Assembly: GCA_033182465.1 (NCBI GenBank)
Contig: CP137318.1
Location: 3,472,001 to 3,536,000, forward strand
DNA length: 64,000 bases
Source of the DNA: Sanghuangporus weigelae
Lineage: Eukaryota > Basidiomycota > Agaricomycetes > Hymenochaetales > Hymenochaetaceae
Direction: 5' to 3'
Part shown: piece by piece, positions 1-10,205 of the stretch
Position numbering within the stretch: the first letter of the stretch is position 1
How the letters are laid out: each line of letters begins with the position of its first letter
Notes under the pieces: generated by a model
What the model was told of the DNA's origin: nothing
The model's input: only the letters and a program-made list of their open reading frames with translations
Databases searched by the model: none
Translations under genes and position numbers: made by a program

Positions 1-190
1 ATCTTTGTCCTGAAATACATACTTTCGACACGGACACAATATCGTTATACTCCAGTTGACCAATTCGAGCCAGAAATCACAGAAGCCGTGATTCCGGATG
101 ATTATGCAGACCAGAGCGAGATATGTATCACCAAATTGTGACGGGCATTGAGCAGTGACGAAGTTTCGACCATGCACGATGAAAAGCATA

Positions 191-224
191 CATCATCATC
201 ATCATCATCGTCATCATCATCATC
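191..224. repeat. CAT trinucleotide microsatellite
   Basis: An almost perfect run of CAT triplets with one CGT interruption. The homologous site near 4040 has only four triplets, so the tract has expanded or contracted between units. It lies outside any supported gene. Confidence 0.9.
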
Positions 225-578
225 CTGAGCAGCTGATAGAATTTCTTTCGTGGGGTACCTAGATTTAGCAGGGAGTTCCGATGCGAATTGATATTTATGA
301 CTTTCTGCACTATGGTTAAGAATGCGTGCAAGCTCACGACTTACAGGTACAGTGATATTGATAATCGCTAACAAATATATCACATTGAAATTTGAAGCAG
401 AAATTATATCAAATTATGTAATATTGCTCTATACCCTACGTACTACAACATGCGCTACTGTGACTCAATCCCGGTCGGTCCATCAGCATCAGCATGAAAC
501 GACTAACATTCTTCTCTCGTTCAGTGATCAATCCATTCGTACTCAAGTAGATCCGTACTCGTATCATAGGTGCTTACA

Positions 579-780
579 GTGGGACGCAAGGCCGCAGCGA
601 AAGCCACTAAGAAGAACGCCACCACCTCCATCCTCAGCAACGACGACAACACCAACTCCAGCGTCGACATGGACTCCGCCGCCGTCGAGGTCCTACCCTA
701 CCTCTTCCTCGACCCGCGCAGCATAGCGGCATCTCAAACCTGGATACGTGGAGTGAGTATAAGTAGCGATCACAGACTTT
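579..780 (+). pseudogene. Broken DUSP fragment (start codon lost)
   Basis: The translation from 579 keeps the N-terminal signature of the full-length DUSP genes (GRK followed by a Lys/Ala-rich stretch) and the first phosphatase block with the motif VEVLPYLFLDPRS. It ends at a stop around 780 without the HCX5R active site. The ATG of the intact paralogues is GTG here. The Asn/Thr/Ser-rich linker is only about 20 residues, against about 80 in the full gene. It is read as a truncated, non-functional paralogue. Its counterpart at 10891 has a different lesion. Confidence 0.7.
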
Positions 781-781
781 A

Positions 782-2115
782 ACACCGTGGATAACTTCCG
801 GGAGACCCCAAAATCGCGTGGAATAAACCGCGTTGGTATGCTGAAGCTTGCTTAGGAAGCAAGAAGTCGGTATAATGGCCGGATGAAAAGTATCTGTATT
901 TTTCGTCGACTATGGCCCCATGTCATAATTTGAGCTCTTTCATTGCAGTTTCATCTGGTCATGGAACATCATGAAATCAAAATTCCGATAGGTTGCGAAA
1001 CGGATCCGATCAATTCAGTTTGTCCGTGAAGATCACGTGGTTTATAGCATTAGCGAACATGTATCACACAGAAGACAGACTCATTCCCTTTTTATCTCAT
1101 CAGCAAGGGCCTATATCAACCGATCAGATGCTAAGGTATCATCATATATCTCAACTCTTCGATCTGGTCTAACCGTTGGTCATTAGAGCACTGAACTCAT
1201 AAACTCTCGCGTTTCAATGTTAAACCCAGTACAAATCGTCAATACTTGAGTTCAAAATTTTAATGCTTTCCGAACCGAACACTTGGAGATCAATGAAATT
1301 TCTAGCGGGTTGCTGAGAGGAAGATGCTGTCTTCAAAGACCCATGACCAATACCCTGAGCGTAGAACGAAATGAGCTCGTCTGATACCCAAAATGGTCAT
1401 TAGATTCGAAGTCTTGCGCAGTCGGGAGCTTCGCAGGTATCTTCGTCGAATGAGGTCCAGAGTCTCAACCGGCGGGGGGAGCACAGAGCACCGACTTCGA
1501 CCCCGATGCCCACTTCCCGTCTGCCCGAGCCCTTAGGCCTCTCCGCCGTTGCTACACACGAAAGCATGGTGTTTAGATTCGGACAAATTGCTCGTTCGCT
1601 CATGCATGAGCACATCCTAATCGTTTCCATAAAAGTTCGCGAACCGATTACGAGCTCCTCGAGATTCGACGTCTCGGAAAGGAAGGACACGAGGACCCAT
1701 TCACTCATCAGGGCAAACTGAATCTGAACTTTCACTAGTTCTCCCCCTCATCAGCTTGGAAGATGGATGAACGGACAAATGATCTTGCCTGTCTGGCTCT
1801 TTTGCTTTGCTCTATGTTATGGAACCATAGGTACTTCCATCGTGTGCCGCAGAAATCCGGAGATCCGACGCGTTCGGCGACTTCACTTACCGGAATACAG
1901 AGGAGGGGAATGGCCCTCTCGTTCGATGGGTCCATTTCGTCCTCTTACTTTGTGCGGTACGCGAATATTGAAACGGACCACTTGGGCTCATCTCCGCATC
2001 CTTTTCTGACTCAATATTAATACCTCCATCAGCATCAGACGAGCTAGGTGTCTTCTCCCCCCCAATAAACAATCCACCCATACTCAAGTAAATCCATACT
2101 CACATCTTGCCTGCC
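782..2115. other. Unit spacer and promoter region of DUSP gene
   Basis: No intact gene is seen. The stretch is homologous to 11100-12354. It includes the decayed minus-strand ORFs described separately and, at the right end, an upstream segment conserved before every DUSP copy (two similar motifs around ACTCAAGTA and ATCCATACTC just before the ATG). The motif is repeated before the short fragments too, so it probably belongs to the ancestral DUSP promoter or 5' UTR. No clear TATA box is seen. Confidence 0.5.
1302..1735 (-). pseudogene. Decayed LRR/F-box-like remnant
   Basis: Two overlapping minus-strand frames together read like the C-terminal part of a fungal F-box/LRR protein (leucine-spaced text such as NLEELVIGS, then ETLDLIRRRYLRSSRLRKTSN). 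They are joined only by a frame change. No F-box or start is present. The same broken structure occurs at 11538-11955 and 25350-25767. The assignment rests on pattern only and is weak. It may instead be non-coding sequence that stayed open by chance. Confidence 0.3.
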
Positions 2116-3205
2116 ATGGGACGCAAGGTTGCAATAAAGGCATCCAAGATGAACTCCACGGCAGACCTCAACGACGACACCGACCCCAGCTACAACATTA
2201 GCACCAATACCAACGTCAACACCAACACCAGCTCCAACAACGGCACCAACACCAACACCAGCACCAACACCAATACTAACAGCAACGCCGACGCCAACAC
2301 CACCACCAGCGTCAGCACTAACACCAGCACCAGCACCAGCACCAACACCGACACCAGCACCAGCACTGACACCGACACCAGCACTGGCACTGAGGCCGGC
2401 ACCAACGCAGACACCAACGCCGACGCTAATGCCGATGCGGACTCCGGCGCCGTCGAGATCCTGCCCTACCTCTTCCTCGGCCCGCGCAGCACAGCGGCGT
2501 CCAAGCCGTTCATCCGTGCTCACGGGATAACGCATGTGCTGAGTATCGGCGCGTCGCCGCCGGGTCCTGCGCTGCCCGGCCTGGTGTACACGCGCGTACC
2601 GATGCTCGACAGCCCGAGTGTAAGGATTGAAAATGTTTATCAGCGCGCGAGGGAGGCGATCGAGACTGTTCGGCCTCCTGATGAAGTTTCGAATCGTGTC
2701 GACTCTCAATCGTCTCCTTCTTCCCCCGTACTTGTACAAGCAAAGGAAAAGCAGAAAATCAAGCAGAACCAAAAACAAAAGGAAAAGGAGAAGAAGATCC
2801 TGGTGCACTGCTCGACAGCCGTCTCGCGCTCGCCCAGCATAGTCGCCGCGTACCTGATGTCGGAGCACAACATGTCGCTCAGGGAGAGTCTGGGGCGCAT
2901 CGTCCGCGCGCGGCCCGCTGTGAACCCGAACCCGGGGCTGTTCGCGCAGCTGAAGGAGATGGAGGTGAGGATTAGGGGGTATTCTTCGATGGAGGGCGTG
3001 GAGAGCTTGCCCAGAAGAAAGGAGGAGAGGGTGAGGTTGTTTGAGGAGTGCGAGCGAGCCCACGACGAGGATGAGGAGGATGAGGAGGAGTGGGGGTTGA
3101 AGAAGATTGAAGAGGAAGGTGAGATTGATAGTTTCTTTCCTGTCATTCGTGCTAATTATTGCGGTCACTCCAGTCGGATCTCCAGCAATCTACTCAGAAG
3201 GCTGA
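2116..3205 (+). CDS. Dual-specificity phosphatase-like protein with Asn/Thr/Ser-rich N-terminus
   Basis: The catalytic signature HCSTAVSRS (Cys232, Arg238) fits the HCX5R P-loop of dual-specificity protein phosphatases, which remove phosphate from Tyr and Ser/Thr. A candidate general-acid Asp165 lies in PMLDSPS, and the domain opens with VEILPYLFLGPRS near residue 113. Start chosen at 2116 because CCATGG gives a good context and MGRK is conserved in all paralogues. Residues ~25-110 are a low-complexity Asn/Thr/Ser/Ala/Asp tract. A Lys/Gln-rich insert precedes the P-loop, and an acidic tail follows the domain. A 55-nt intron (3119-3173, GTGAG...CTAAT...CAG) is likely, which gives a 344-residue product; read-through stays open to 3345. 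The usual P-loop Gly (CX2GX2R) is Ala, so activity is not assured. The substrate is unknown. Confidence 0.8.
2190..2443 (+). repeat. Coding minisatellite (AAC/ACC/AGC triplets)
   Basis: Imperfect 6-nt and 12-nt repeats built from Asn, Thr, Ser, Ala and Asp codons inside the DUSP gene. Length differs among paralogues: the tract is longer here than in the gene starting at 12355. This points to replication slippage. The opposite strand gives a long Val/Leu-rich open frame that is only a shadow. Confidence 0.9.
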
Positions 3206-4230
3206 ATCCGAGATCACAGACGGACAACTTTGAAATGGATATTTCATACTCCTTTAGACTTTGTAATCGAAGTCAGTCATACCAGTCAAAGCAAGGATCA
3301 GGAGATTCTGGACAGTACGCCACTACCCTTAGAACGTGTGCATAAATGAATTTATCTAGCTTCCTGATGTCTTCGAACTTCCGGTTGCTTCGCACAGAGG
3401 CTCATCATGAACAGCAAAGTCGTTGATCATATTTTGATTCCCACTGGCGGCTTGAAATGCTCGGACTAAAATATCTCATACTTTTATAGTCGTCCAGAGC
3501 CAGATCTTGGGAAGGGCATCAATAGCCCACGTGAGGGACCTTGACATCTTAAAAGATTCCGCTGGTTTGAAAAGACGACTGGAATGCTTTCGGTTGTGCC
3601 AAGATCACCAAAGCTAGACAGAACAACGAAACGTCTCTCCGTCCAAAGAGATTGGAAGGAAGTAGAACTCTGTTCCGATAGTTGACGTAGAGACTTCAAC
3701 TGTTTCTCGCATTCGCCAGGCTGTCGTGAAAACTAGGAACGTCGTGATCACTTGCAGGAGATATTTGTGTGGGCTTCTGATTGTCTTGTGTCGCAAATAA
3801 GTCGTCCTTCAACTTGATATTGTGCTTCGAATCATTTGTAGTCTATATCCACATCTTTGTCCTGAAATGCTTTCGGACATGGACACAATACCGTTATGCT
3901 CCAGTTGACCAATTCGAGCCAGAAATCACAGAAGCCGTGATTCCGGATGATTATGCAGACCAGAACGAGATATGTATCACCAAATTGTGACGGGCATTGA
4001 GCAGTGACGAAGTTTCGACTATGCACGATGAAAAACATTCATCATCATCATCCTGAGCAAGTGATAGAATTTATTTCGTGGGGTATCTAGGTTTAGCAGG
4101 GAGTTCCGATGCTAATTGATATTTACATAGGATATTGACTTCCTGCACTATGGTTCAAGAATGCGTGCAAGCTCACGACTTACAGGTACAGTGATTTTGA
4201 TAATTGCTAACATATATCACACTATCTTAA
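3206..4230. other. Spacer with decayed minus-strand ORFs
   Basis: No intact gene is seen. On the minus strand, open fragments at 3484-3796 and 3832-4038 correspond to better preserved fragments at 13798-14242. Shared text includes FQDK..D.DYK and NQRNLLRCQGPSRGLLMPFP (or close variants). They look like one decayed gene broken by frameshifts, whose family is not recognised. The segment 3854-4220 is also the repeat of 1-380. Confidence 0.4.
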
Positions 4231-4502
4231 TCTTAATATTAAAAACAGACCGTACTTTTCTTCACAGCCACCGCTGACTAAATTCGGACCTTGAATTTGA
4301 GCGCTTCTTTTCTCATTTCCCGCGTGATGCCAAGGTCGGTCCGCTAAACTGGGGAGTTTGATCAGCTGCGATCTGCGGATCGATCGGCACATCATGTGAC
4401 CTTCACACACTCATCCTCCTCCCTCCTGTCCCACTGCACCTGTTCATCAGTGCATATTAATTCAATTCTTGCCGAAAAAAATTGGAAAAAAATCAGGAGG
4501 GT
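4231..4502 (+). mobile_element. Truncated Helitron-like element, 5' end
   Basis: Begins A|TCTTAATATT and follows the element at 8852 for about 270 bp, including the shared internal block CTGACTAAATTCGGACCTT. Homology stops at about 4502, only a few bases before the left border of the 13.8 kb duplicated block. The 3' hairpin and CTGG end are missing. It sits in the same flanking sequence as the copy at 8852, so the insertion predates duplication of that flank. Confidence 0.6.
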
Positions 4503-4710
4503 TTCTGGCACATATATGTATGTATATTGCATCTTTTATGCATGAAAAAGTGTCTTGGACATATTATTTGCTTCACTTTGCTGTAATTTCTTTGCTGATT
4601 TTACTTTGCTCTCATTCCAGTTTGCACTGCAGGTCCTATAATGCTTTATTATATGCTCTGACTGCTATTTCATTTCGTCCTCTGTCCCTATACATTGCTC
4701 TTTGCCTACT

Positions 4711-5076
4711 ATGAGCTCCAGCAACTCACCTCCTCAATCTGTATCTGAGAATGATGACTCACCTATTGATCTGTGCTCTATTCTACAAGGCTTCACTCAA
4801 GAATGGACCACCTGGGATGCTATAGGAGCATTGACACACAGAATTAATTGCTACAGATGCTGGAAGACTTGGCTGCACTATTATGACCCACTGCAGAATG
4901 AGCTATCTGTTGGGTCAGAATTTTATGGCTTTATACGTTTTGCTGAAGATAGAGAAACAATTCGTCAAATACACCTATATAGGTGCAGAATGCACAAAAC
5001 ATATCGGTATATGAGGTATCTCCTCAGACATGGGGGCATCAGAAGTCTTAACTCTTATCTTATGATTCTTGGATGA
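4711..5076 (+). CDS. Hypothetical protein, 121 residues
   Basis: An ATG-started frame in AT-rich sequence, Ser/Pro/Asp-rich for the first 25 residues and then Trp/Tyr/Arg/His-rich (WDAIGALTHRINCYRCWKTW). No domain is recognised. Base composition differs from the host genes around it and the sequence lies in the 4.2 kb unclassified segment, so it may be part of a transposable element or an exon of a longer element gene. An identical copy is at 18523-18888. The upstream region carries several copies of a CTTTGCT-like word. Confidence 0.35.
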   Translation: MSSSNSPPQSVSENDDSPIDLCSILQGFTQEWTTWDAIGALTHRINCYRCWKTWLHYYDPLQNELSVGSEFYGFIRFAEDRETIRQIHLYRCRMHKTYRYMRYLLRHGGIRSLNSYLMILG

Positions 5077-5331
5077 CCACTATCTGATTTTATTTCTCAT
5101 GATGATTACTTATTTGATGAAAATTTGTAAAATATATTATTTTGCAATATTTTTTAAATAGTAAAATGTGTTGAGATATTATGTAAAGGACTTTGCACAA
5201 CTTTGCCTACTTTGCTGGATCAGAGAATTCTCTTGGCAAGGATATTTAAACCCACAAGTTTTTACATATATCTCCCTCATTTTTACTCTTCACTTTTCAC
5301 ACATTAGATAATCCTCTTTATACTATACTCT

Positions 5332-5631
5332 ATGACCTCTAATAACTCAACTCATCTCAACGCCGGCAAGTGGCTGTTAGGGAGTAGGCCCGAGGTTACA
5401 CCAGTTCGATCTTTTTGCCTAAGCAGCGGTGTGTTGTGCAGAGGTGATCTTATCTACTCACGTCTGGCTGTACCACGCGATCCCTTACTAGCCTTTCTAG
5501 TCGCGGTCCAAGTTATGGATGCTTTCAGATACGAGGTGATAGTAAAGCAGATTGGGATTTCCAAGAGGCGTGATAGTACAAAGCACACAGTAATAGCTCG
5601 CTGTAGGGCAAGCTTTACACCAGTGTGTTAA
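5332..5631 (+). CDS. Hypothetical protein, 99 residues
   Basis: An ATG-started frame of unknown family. A TATTTAAA box-like sequence lies about 90 bases upstream. The first ten residues (MTSNNSTHLN) resemble those of the frame at 4711 (MSSSNSPPQS), and the DNA around both starts is similar, so the two may be related pieces of one element. No motif is recognised. The coding status is uncertain. An identical copy lies at 19144-19443. Confidence 0.25.
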   Translation: MTSNNSTHLNAGKWLLGSRPEVTPVRSFCLSSGVLCRGDLIYSRLAVPRDPLLAFLVAVQVMDAFRYEVIVKQIGISKRRDSTKHTVIARCRASFTPVC

Positions 5632-8600
5632 GAGGATCGAAAGATGGGGAAATGAGGGACTAATCCTACAACTATTTATGCTCCCAGATATTCCATTTTC
5701 CGTCCTATTTCTTACTCATCCTGTCTCCACTTTACTCCACTTTTCTCCACCATTACATCTGTTCCTTTGTCATCCTGCTGCGCTTCGCTCCACTTTGCTC
5801 CAATCTTTGTCAGATTGTCTCCACTATGACAGTATTCTTGTGGAGTTGCTGACTGAGACAATAGAGGTGGTGTTCCGATGTGGAATACTCCACTGTCAGT
5901 ACTCCATAACGATGTCATTGCCGTCATTGAGTGGCATCTTTGCTCTTGGAGCGATGTAGGCTGCTCGGTATGTGATTCTTCGGAATTCATCTTGAGGTCC
6001 AGCGAGGGTAAGCATAACTCGCACGTCCGTGTTAAGGTGTCGGGTCGGTGTAGAGTATGGTCCAAGGCATATCATGAACTGCATAAGCTCTGCTGGTGGG
6101 TTGTGCTGGGTTCTGGTGACTAGCCATGCTTTGCCTTCATATCGTATGTCTCGAATGTAATGCCATATCCTTCATTGTATAAGGAGTTGTAACTGCTTGG
6201 TCTCCAGGTTCGCATCTCTCGGTAAATAAAGGTTTGCCTGTATCGTAGATGCTGGACATGGTGTGTGCAACTCCGGTCTATACCATCCAATCATTCTCCA
6301 AGTTATCGGGTTCGTAGTTCGAGGGGTCCGAGTTGTGATCGTGAGTTCCTCTCGTTTCTTGGGTACTATTGGGTTTGGTGGATTGGAATGCATTGTATCT
6401 TGAAGGTGTCGCTCGGTTTCGATGTGACAGTCACGCGTTGTCGATCGGCGGTGTCGTATCTGAAGGTGCTACAGATGTCCGTCCTACTAAGGGTGCTGAA
6501 TGTATGAAGGGACCTCCAAAAATGGGATGCCGACGCTATCAGACTCTCAAAGACCTACTACCCGGCAGGTGCCAGGAACCGTCGGAGACGTAATGGATGG
6601 GTCTAGGGATGCCGCTGGATAAAGGGAATAGGATAACAGGACCGCCGCTTGAGAGGGGGGATCACAGGGGGCTGCCGACGTAGCGTAAACACAATAGATG
6701 GAGAGAAAGGACCGTATAAGATGAATATATGGACTAAGCTGGAGTGAAAGGCTGGAAAGGGCGCTGCAGGGGTGTATGATAGGAAGGCTGGGTCGCCAGG
6801 TGGCCGCCGACGTTGAATAGAGGGGTGCCGGATTGAGGGGGAGGCTGCACAAATCTGCCGAAGTAGTGTAAACGCGATAGATGAAAGGAAAAGACCGTAT
6901 AAGATTAATAGATGGGATAAACTGGAGTGAAAGGCTGGAAAGGACGCCGAAGGGGAGTCTGATAAGAAGCCTGGGTCGCCGAAGGGTCGCCGAAGTCAAA
7001 TAGAGGGGCGCCGGACAGGTATAAAGTGTGGGGAGGAGGCTCAGGGTTAAATCCCAAGCCCTACTCACTCACTGAACGTCAGAGCGGCAGAGGCGTACCG
7101 GAGGCGGCGAAGGCAAGTAGAATGTGGAGTCAAACAAGAGGAGATGTCAAGGATAGTATATAGTCAAGGGGGAGGCTCAGTACATGAGGGGAGGCTCAGA
7201 GTGAGGGATATCTCGAACTCTGGCACTCGGTCTGGTACATGCTCTTGGAATCCTTGCTAGGCTTGGAATCCCTGTCGTCTACAAGCTAGTATAAGCTCTA
7301 TATATACTCTACTGCTGTCGCCGACACATCCTACTGTCTGACAACATCTCCTGAGTCATCTGGGTCACCAAGGGCCGCTGCCGGAGCGCCCAGGTGAAAT
7401 CTGAGAGTGGCAACGTGAGGGGGGCATCCAATCACATGAAATATTGAGTATCTGCAATAACACGGGCGCCGGTGGAGTTGGGCTTGGCGGCGCGAGTCGG
7501 TGGCTTGGCACGCCGATGTACCACATGCCTACCTTCCATACATGGTCTAATGGGGGCCGCCGCGTCGGGGGGAAGTCGGGAAACATCGGAACCGATGATT
7601 GGAGGCTGATATCGCGTATATGAGACAAAGGGCGCATCAGCCGATGTCCCTGAGGTGTCCGATGCATCGGCGGCACTCAATACAGAGTGTGGGCGATCCC
7701 TAGTGACTAATATGAGTGGCCGGAGCGGCAGTGCTGTGGGGGACTGCCGGACTGGTGGCAGATACATCGTAATGAGGCATGTAAGCACATATGACAATAT
7801 ATAGCTCCCTAGACAATGGGGGACTGCTTGGTAAGCTGTAGGAGGCGTCGGCGAGGGTACCTGAGGATGTCTGAGTGTCCGCCGCATTGATCGGCGCCAA
7901 GGGGGGCCGACTCGGAGGCATCCAGAGTCGCCGCACGGCTGTACGTATGGTAAATCATAAGATCGGCGGCACGTAGTCACTGAGGGATGTGTCCTATAGT
8001 GCCTGGTGCTGGGTAGGAGCTGTCGGCGGACCTGTCTGAGTGTCGGGGAGCCATCGGCGGATCGATTTGGGTCATAGGAGGGCGCCGCAGTACAGTACGT
8101 GTGCTGGAATCAATGGATACGTGCTCAAATGATGTCCCGAGTGCAATAGGAGTGTGCCCTCACACTCTCAGGTGTCGGCAGTGCTGGGATATGGTATCTG
8201 CAGTAAGAGGGAGCCATAGTATGAGTGTACTGGCACAGGAGGAGCCAGTGCGCTACAGCGTACCAACTGTTGCCGTGCATACTATGTAGTATACTTCATA
8301 AAGGACCATATAAACTCGTGCACAGACTTGACAGTGCTGAAATGCCAGTGAGGTCTCCATAAACCTTATTAGCCTTTAGCCTTTTAGTGTTTAGGCTTTA
8401 GTAGTTGTGCTTCTGGACTTCTAAGAAGTTTGATCGCTTCTTTTGGTCGAGGTCACTTGGGTTACTTGGTCAGCGGCATTAGAGTGGTAGTCCGCGGTAA
8501 TAGGCGGTCGGCGGTGTTAGCTGTTAGCGGGATTACGTATCCGCTTCAGTGCTTCTAGCGCTCGGGTGGTAACGGGTTACTGTTGCCTAGGCCGCTCGAT

Positions 8601-8716
8601 CGCTTGGGCCCGTGATAGCTGGCTTGGTTACCGGTCGCGTTTGGAAAGCTGATCGTGTAGATCTGTTGATCGCGTCGATCCTGATGCGAGTTTTTGAGCG
8701 GATCCTTTCAGATTTA
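5632..8716. other. Unclassified TE-like segment without recognised gene
   Basis: No gene is recognised on either strand. The segment includes repeated CTTTGCTCCA-like words near 5790, a pair of 183-bp direct repeats (6672-7045), and a pyrimidine-rich minus strand with TATATATA-like sequence near 7295-7305. The composition is unlike the host genes. Together with 4505-5631 it forms a 4.2 kb block flanked on both sides by related DUSP-unit sequence (about 4090-4500 and 8717-9080). It could be a degenerate retroelement read on the minus strand. No reverse transcriptase, integrase or transposase motif was found. Confidence 0.4.
6672..7045. repeat. Two 183-bp direct repeats
   Basis: 6672-6854 and 6855-7045 are similar along their whole length. 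Each begins CTGCCGA, then carries GTAAAC, GACCGTATAAGAT and AGTGAAAGGCTGGAAAGG, and ends near a TAGAGGGG block. They show scattered substitutions. Function is unknown; they could be sub-terminal repeats of a mobile element. The same pair is present at 20484-20857. Confidence 0.75.
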
Positions 8717-8851
8717 GTAGGGAGCTCCGATGCTAATTGATATTTACATAGGATATTGACTTTCTGCACTATGGTTCAAGAACGCGTACAAGCTCACGAC
8801 TTACAGGTACAGTGATTTTGATAATTGCTAATATATATCACACTATCTTAA

Positions 8852-9495
8852 TCTTAATATTAAAAACAGGACCATACTTTTCTTCACAGCCACCGCTGAC
8901 TAAATTCGGACCTTGAATTTGAGCGCTTCTTTTCTCATTTCCCATGTGATGCCAAGGTGATTCTACTACATTAAGGAGTTTGATCGCCGGTGATCTGCAG
9001 ATCGATCTGCTCCCACACTTCATCTACACATTACTTCATTCCTTGAGAGAAAAAAACCAGAAAAAAGGCAGGGGGACTCAAAGCATGTATGCATTACATG
9101 GATGTGCTCATCAGCCAAAGCACTATTCAAGCCTTGCTGGAAAAAAGGAAAAAACTAGGAAAATTTTGGACCTGTATGTAATGAACCATCCAAAAATTCT
9201 GTTCCTCCTTGCACAATCCAATTCAGTGTGTCCCATTGAACTGATTAATTTGGGTAAAGCTGCAAACTTTTTGCCACATATGAACAGACCAGATAAGCTC
9301 AATGGAGTTCCTTTTATTTTCTTATTTCTGTACATGTACAAATTAGTGCACCTGACTTCAAGTGTACAACTGATATGTTGAATTTATGTGTTGAATTTAT
9401 ATCAAGATGGATAGACAGAATAACCAGTAACGTAACAAAGACTGGGATTTATGGCCAGCAGGGTTTTCAGCGAAGCCGAAAACGCGAGTTGCTGG
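8852..9495 (+). mobile_element. Helitron-like non-autonomous element A
   Basis: Begins with TC preceded by A and ends in CTGG followed by T. This is the A|TC...CTRR|T border expected of Helitrons, without terminal inverted repeats or visible target-site duplication. Eight bases before CTGG lies a hairpin (TTTTCAGC-GAA-GCCGAAAA, one mismatch). No Rep/helicase ORF is present in 644 bp, so it would depend on an autonomous partner. Internal poly-purine stretches are shared with elements B and C. Confidence 0.6.
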
Positions 9496-9765
9496 TATTT
9501 AAAACAATACACTGATTCTACACGCTGACTAAATTCGGACCTTAAATTTGAGTGCTTCTTTTCTCATTTCCTGCGTGATTCTACTACATTAAGGAACTTG
9601 ATCGCCGGTGATCTGCAGATCAATCTGCCTCCACACCACTTCATCTACACATTAATTCATTCCTTAAAGGAGAAAATCAGAAAAAAGCAGGGAAACTTAA
9701 AGCATGTATGCATTACATGGATGTGCTCATCAGCCAAAGCACTATTCAAGTCTTGCCGGAAAAAA

Positions 9766-9799
<34 letters not shown>

Positions 9800-10133
9800 A
9801 GGAAAACTTCGGACATATATGCAATGAACAAAGTGATCAGCATCCAAAAACTCTGTTCCTCCTTGCACAATAATCCAATTCAGTGTGTCCCATTGAACTG
9901 ATTAATTTGAGTAAAGCTGTGAAAGTTCTGCCACATATGAACAGATCGGATAAGCTCAATAGAGTTCCTTTTATTTTATTTTTTCTGTACATGCACAAAT
10001 CAGCGCACCTGACTTCAAGTGTACAACTGATGTGTTGGATTATATCAAGTTGGATAAATAGAATAACTGGTAATAAAGACTAGGATTTATGGCCAGCAGG
10101 ATTTTCGGCGAGGCCGAAAACGCGAGTTGCTGG
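9496..10133 (+). mobile_element. Helitron-like non-autonomous element B
   Basis: Directly abuts element A in the same orientation. It keeps the internal blocks and the 3' structure: hairpin TTTTCGGC-GAG-GCCGAAAA, then CTGG and T. Its first 40 bases are diverged and do not show a clean TC start, so it may be a tandem copy formed by end-to-start joining. It contains a 30-base A-run (9768-9797), which differs in composition from the copy at 23580-23610. Confidence 0.55.
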
Positions 10134-10205
10134 TATGTATTGAAATTTGAATCAGATATAGACCGTATATCAAATTATATAATATTGCTCTTGTTTGCAT
10201 CTGTA

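Larger units (their letters stand above)
1..4504. repeat. Diverged tandem DUSP-containing units
   Basis: Positions 1-380 are clearly similar to 3854-4220, which gives an internal period of about 3.85 kb. The unit between them is similar along its length to 10140-14350 (and the copy at 23950-28160), with substitutions and indels. Each unit contains a short broken DUSP fragment, a stretch with decayed minus-strand ORFs, a full DUSP gene and a second decayed minus-strand ORF block. The divergence shows that this duplication is much older than the 13.8 kb one to its right. Unit borders cannot be fixed exactly because the left end runs off the window. Confidence 0.8.

Noticed and set aside
2044-3168. 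Long minus-strand open frame of about 370 codons opposite the DUSP gene (also at 12274-13383 and 26086-27195)
   Set aside because: It mirrors the GC-rich, repeat-containing DUSP coding strand. It is Val/Gly/Ala-rich only where the sense strand is Asn/Thr/Ser-rich, and it has no domain.
6672-7045. CRISPR-like or satellite array
   Set aside because: Only two repeat units of 183 bp, imperfect and without regular spacers; the genome is eukaryotic.
8980-9381. Small ORFs inside Helitron-like element A (133 codons plus, 72 codons minus)
   Set aside because: They are not conserved in elements B and C and have no known motif, so chance frames are more likely.
9768-9797. Poly(A) tract as a retroposon tail
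   Set aside because: It lies in the middle of element B, not at an end, and the other elements have only short A-runs at the same place.
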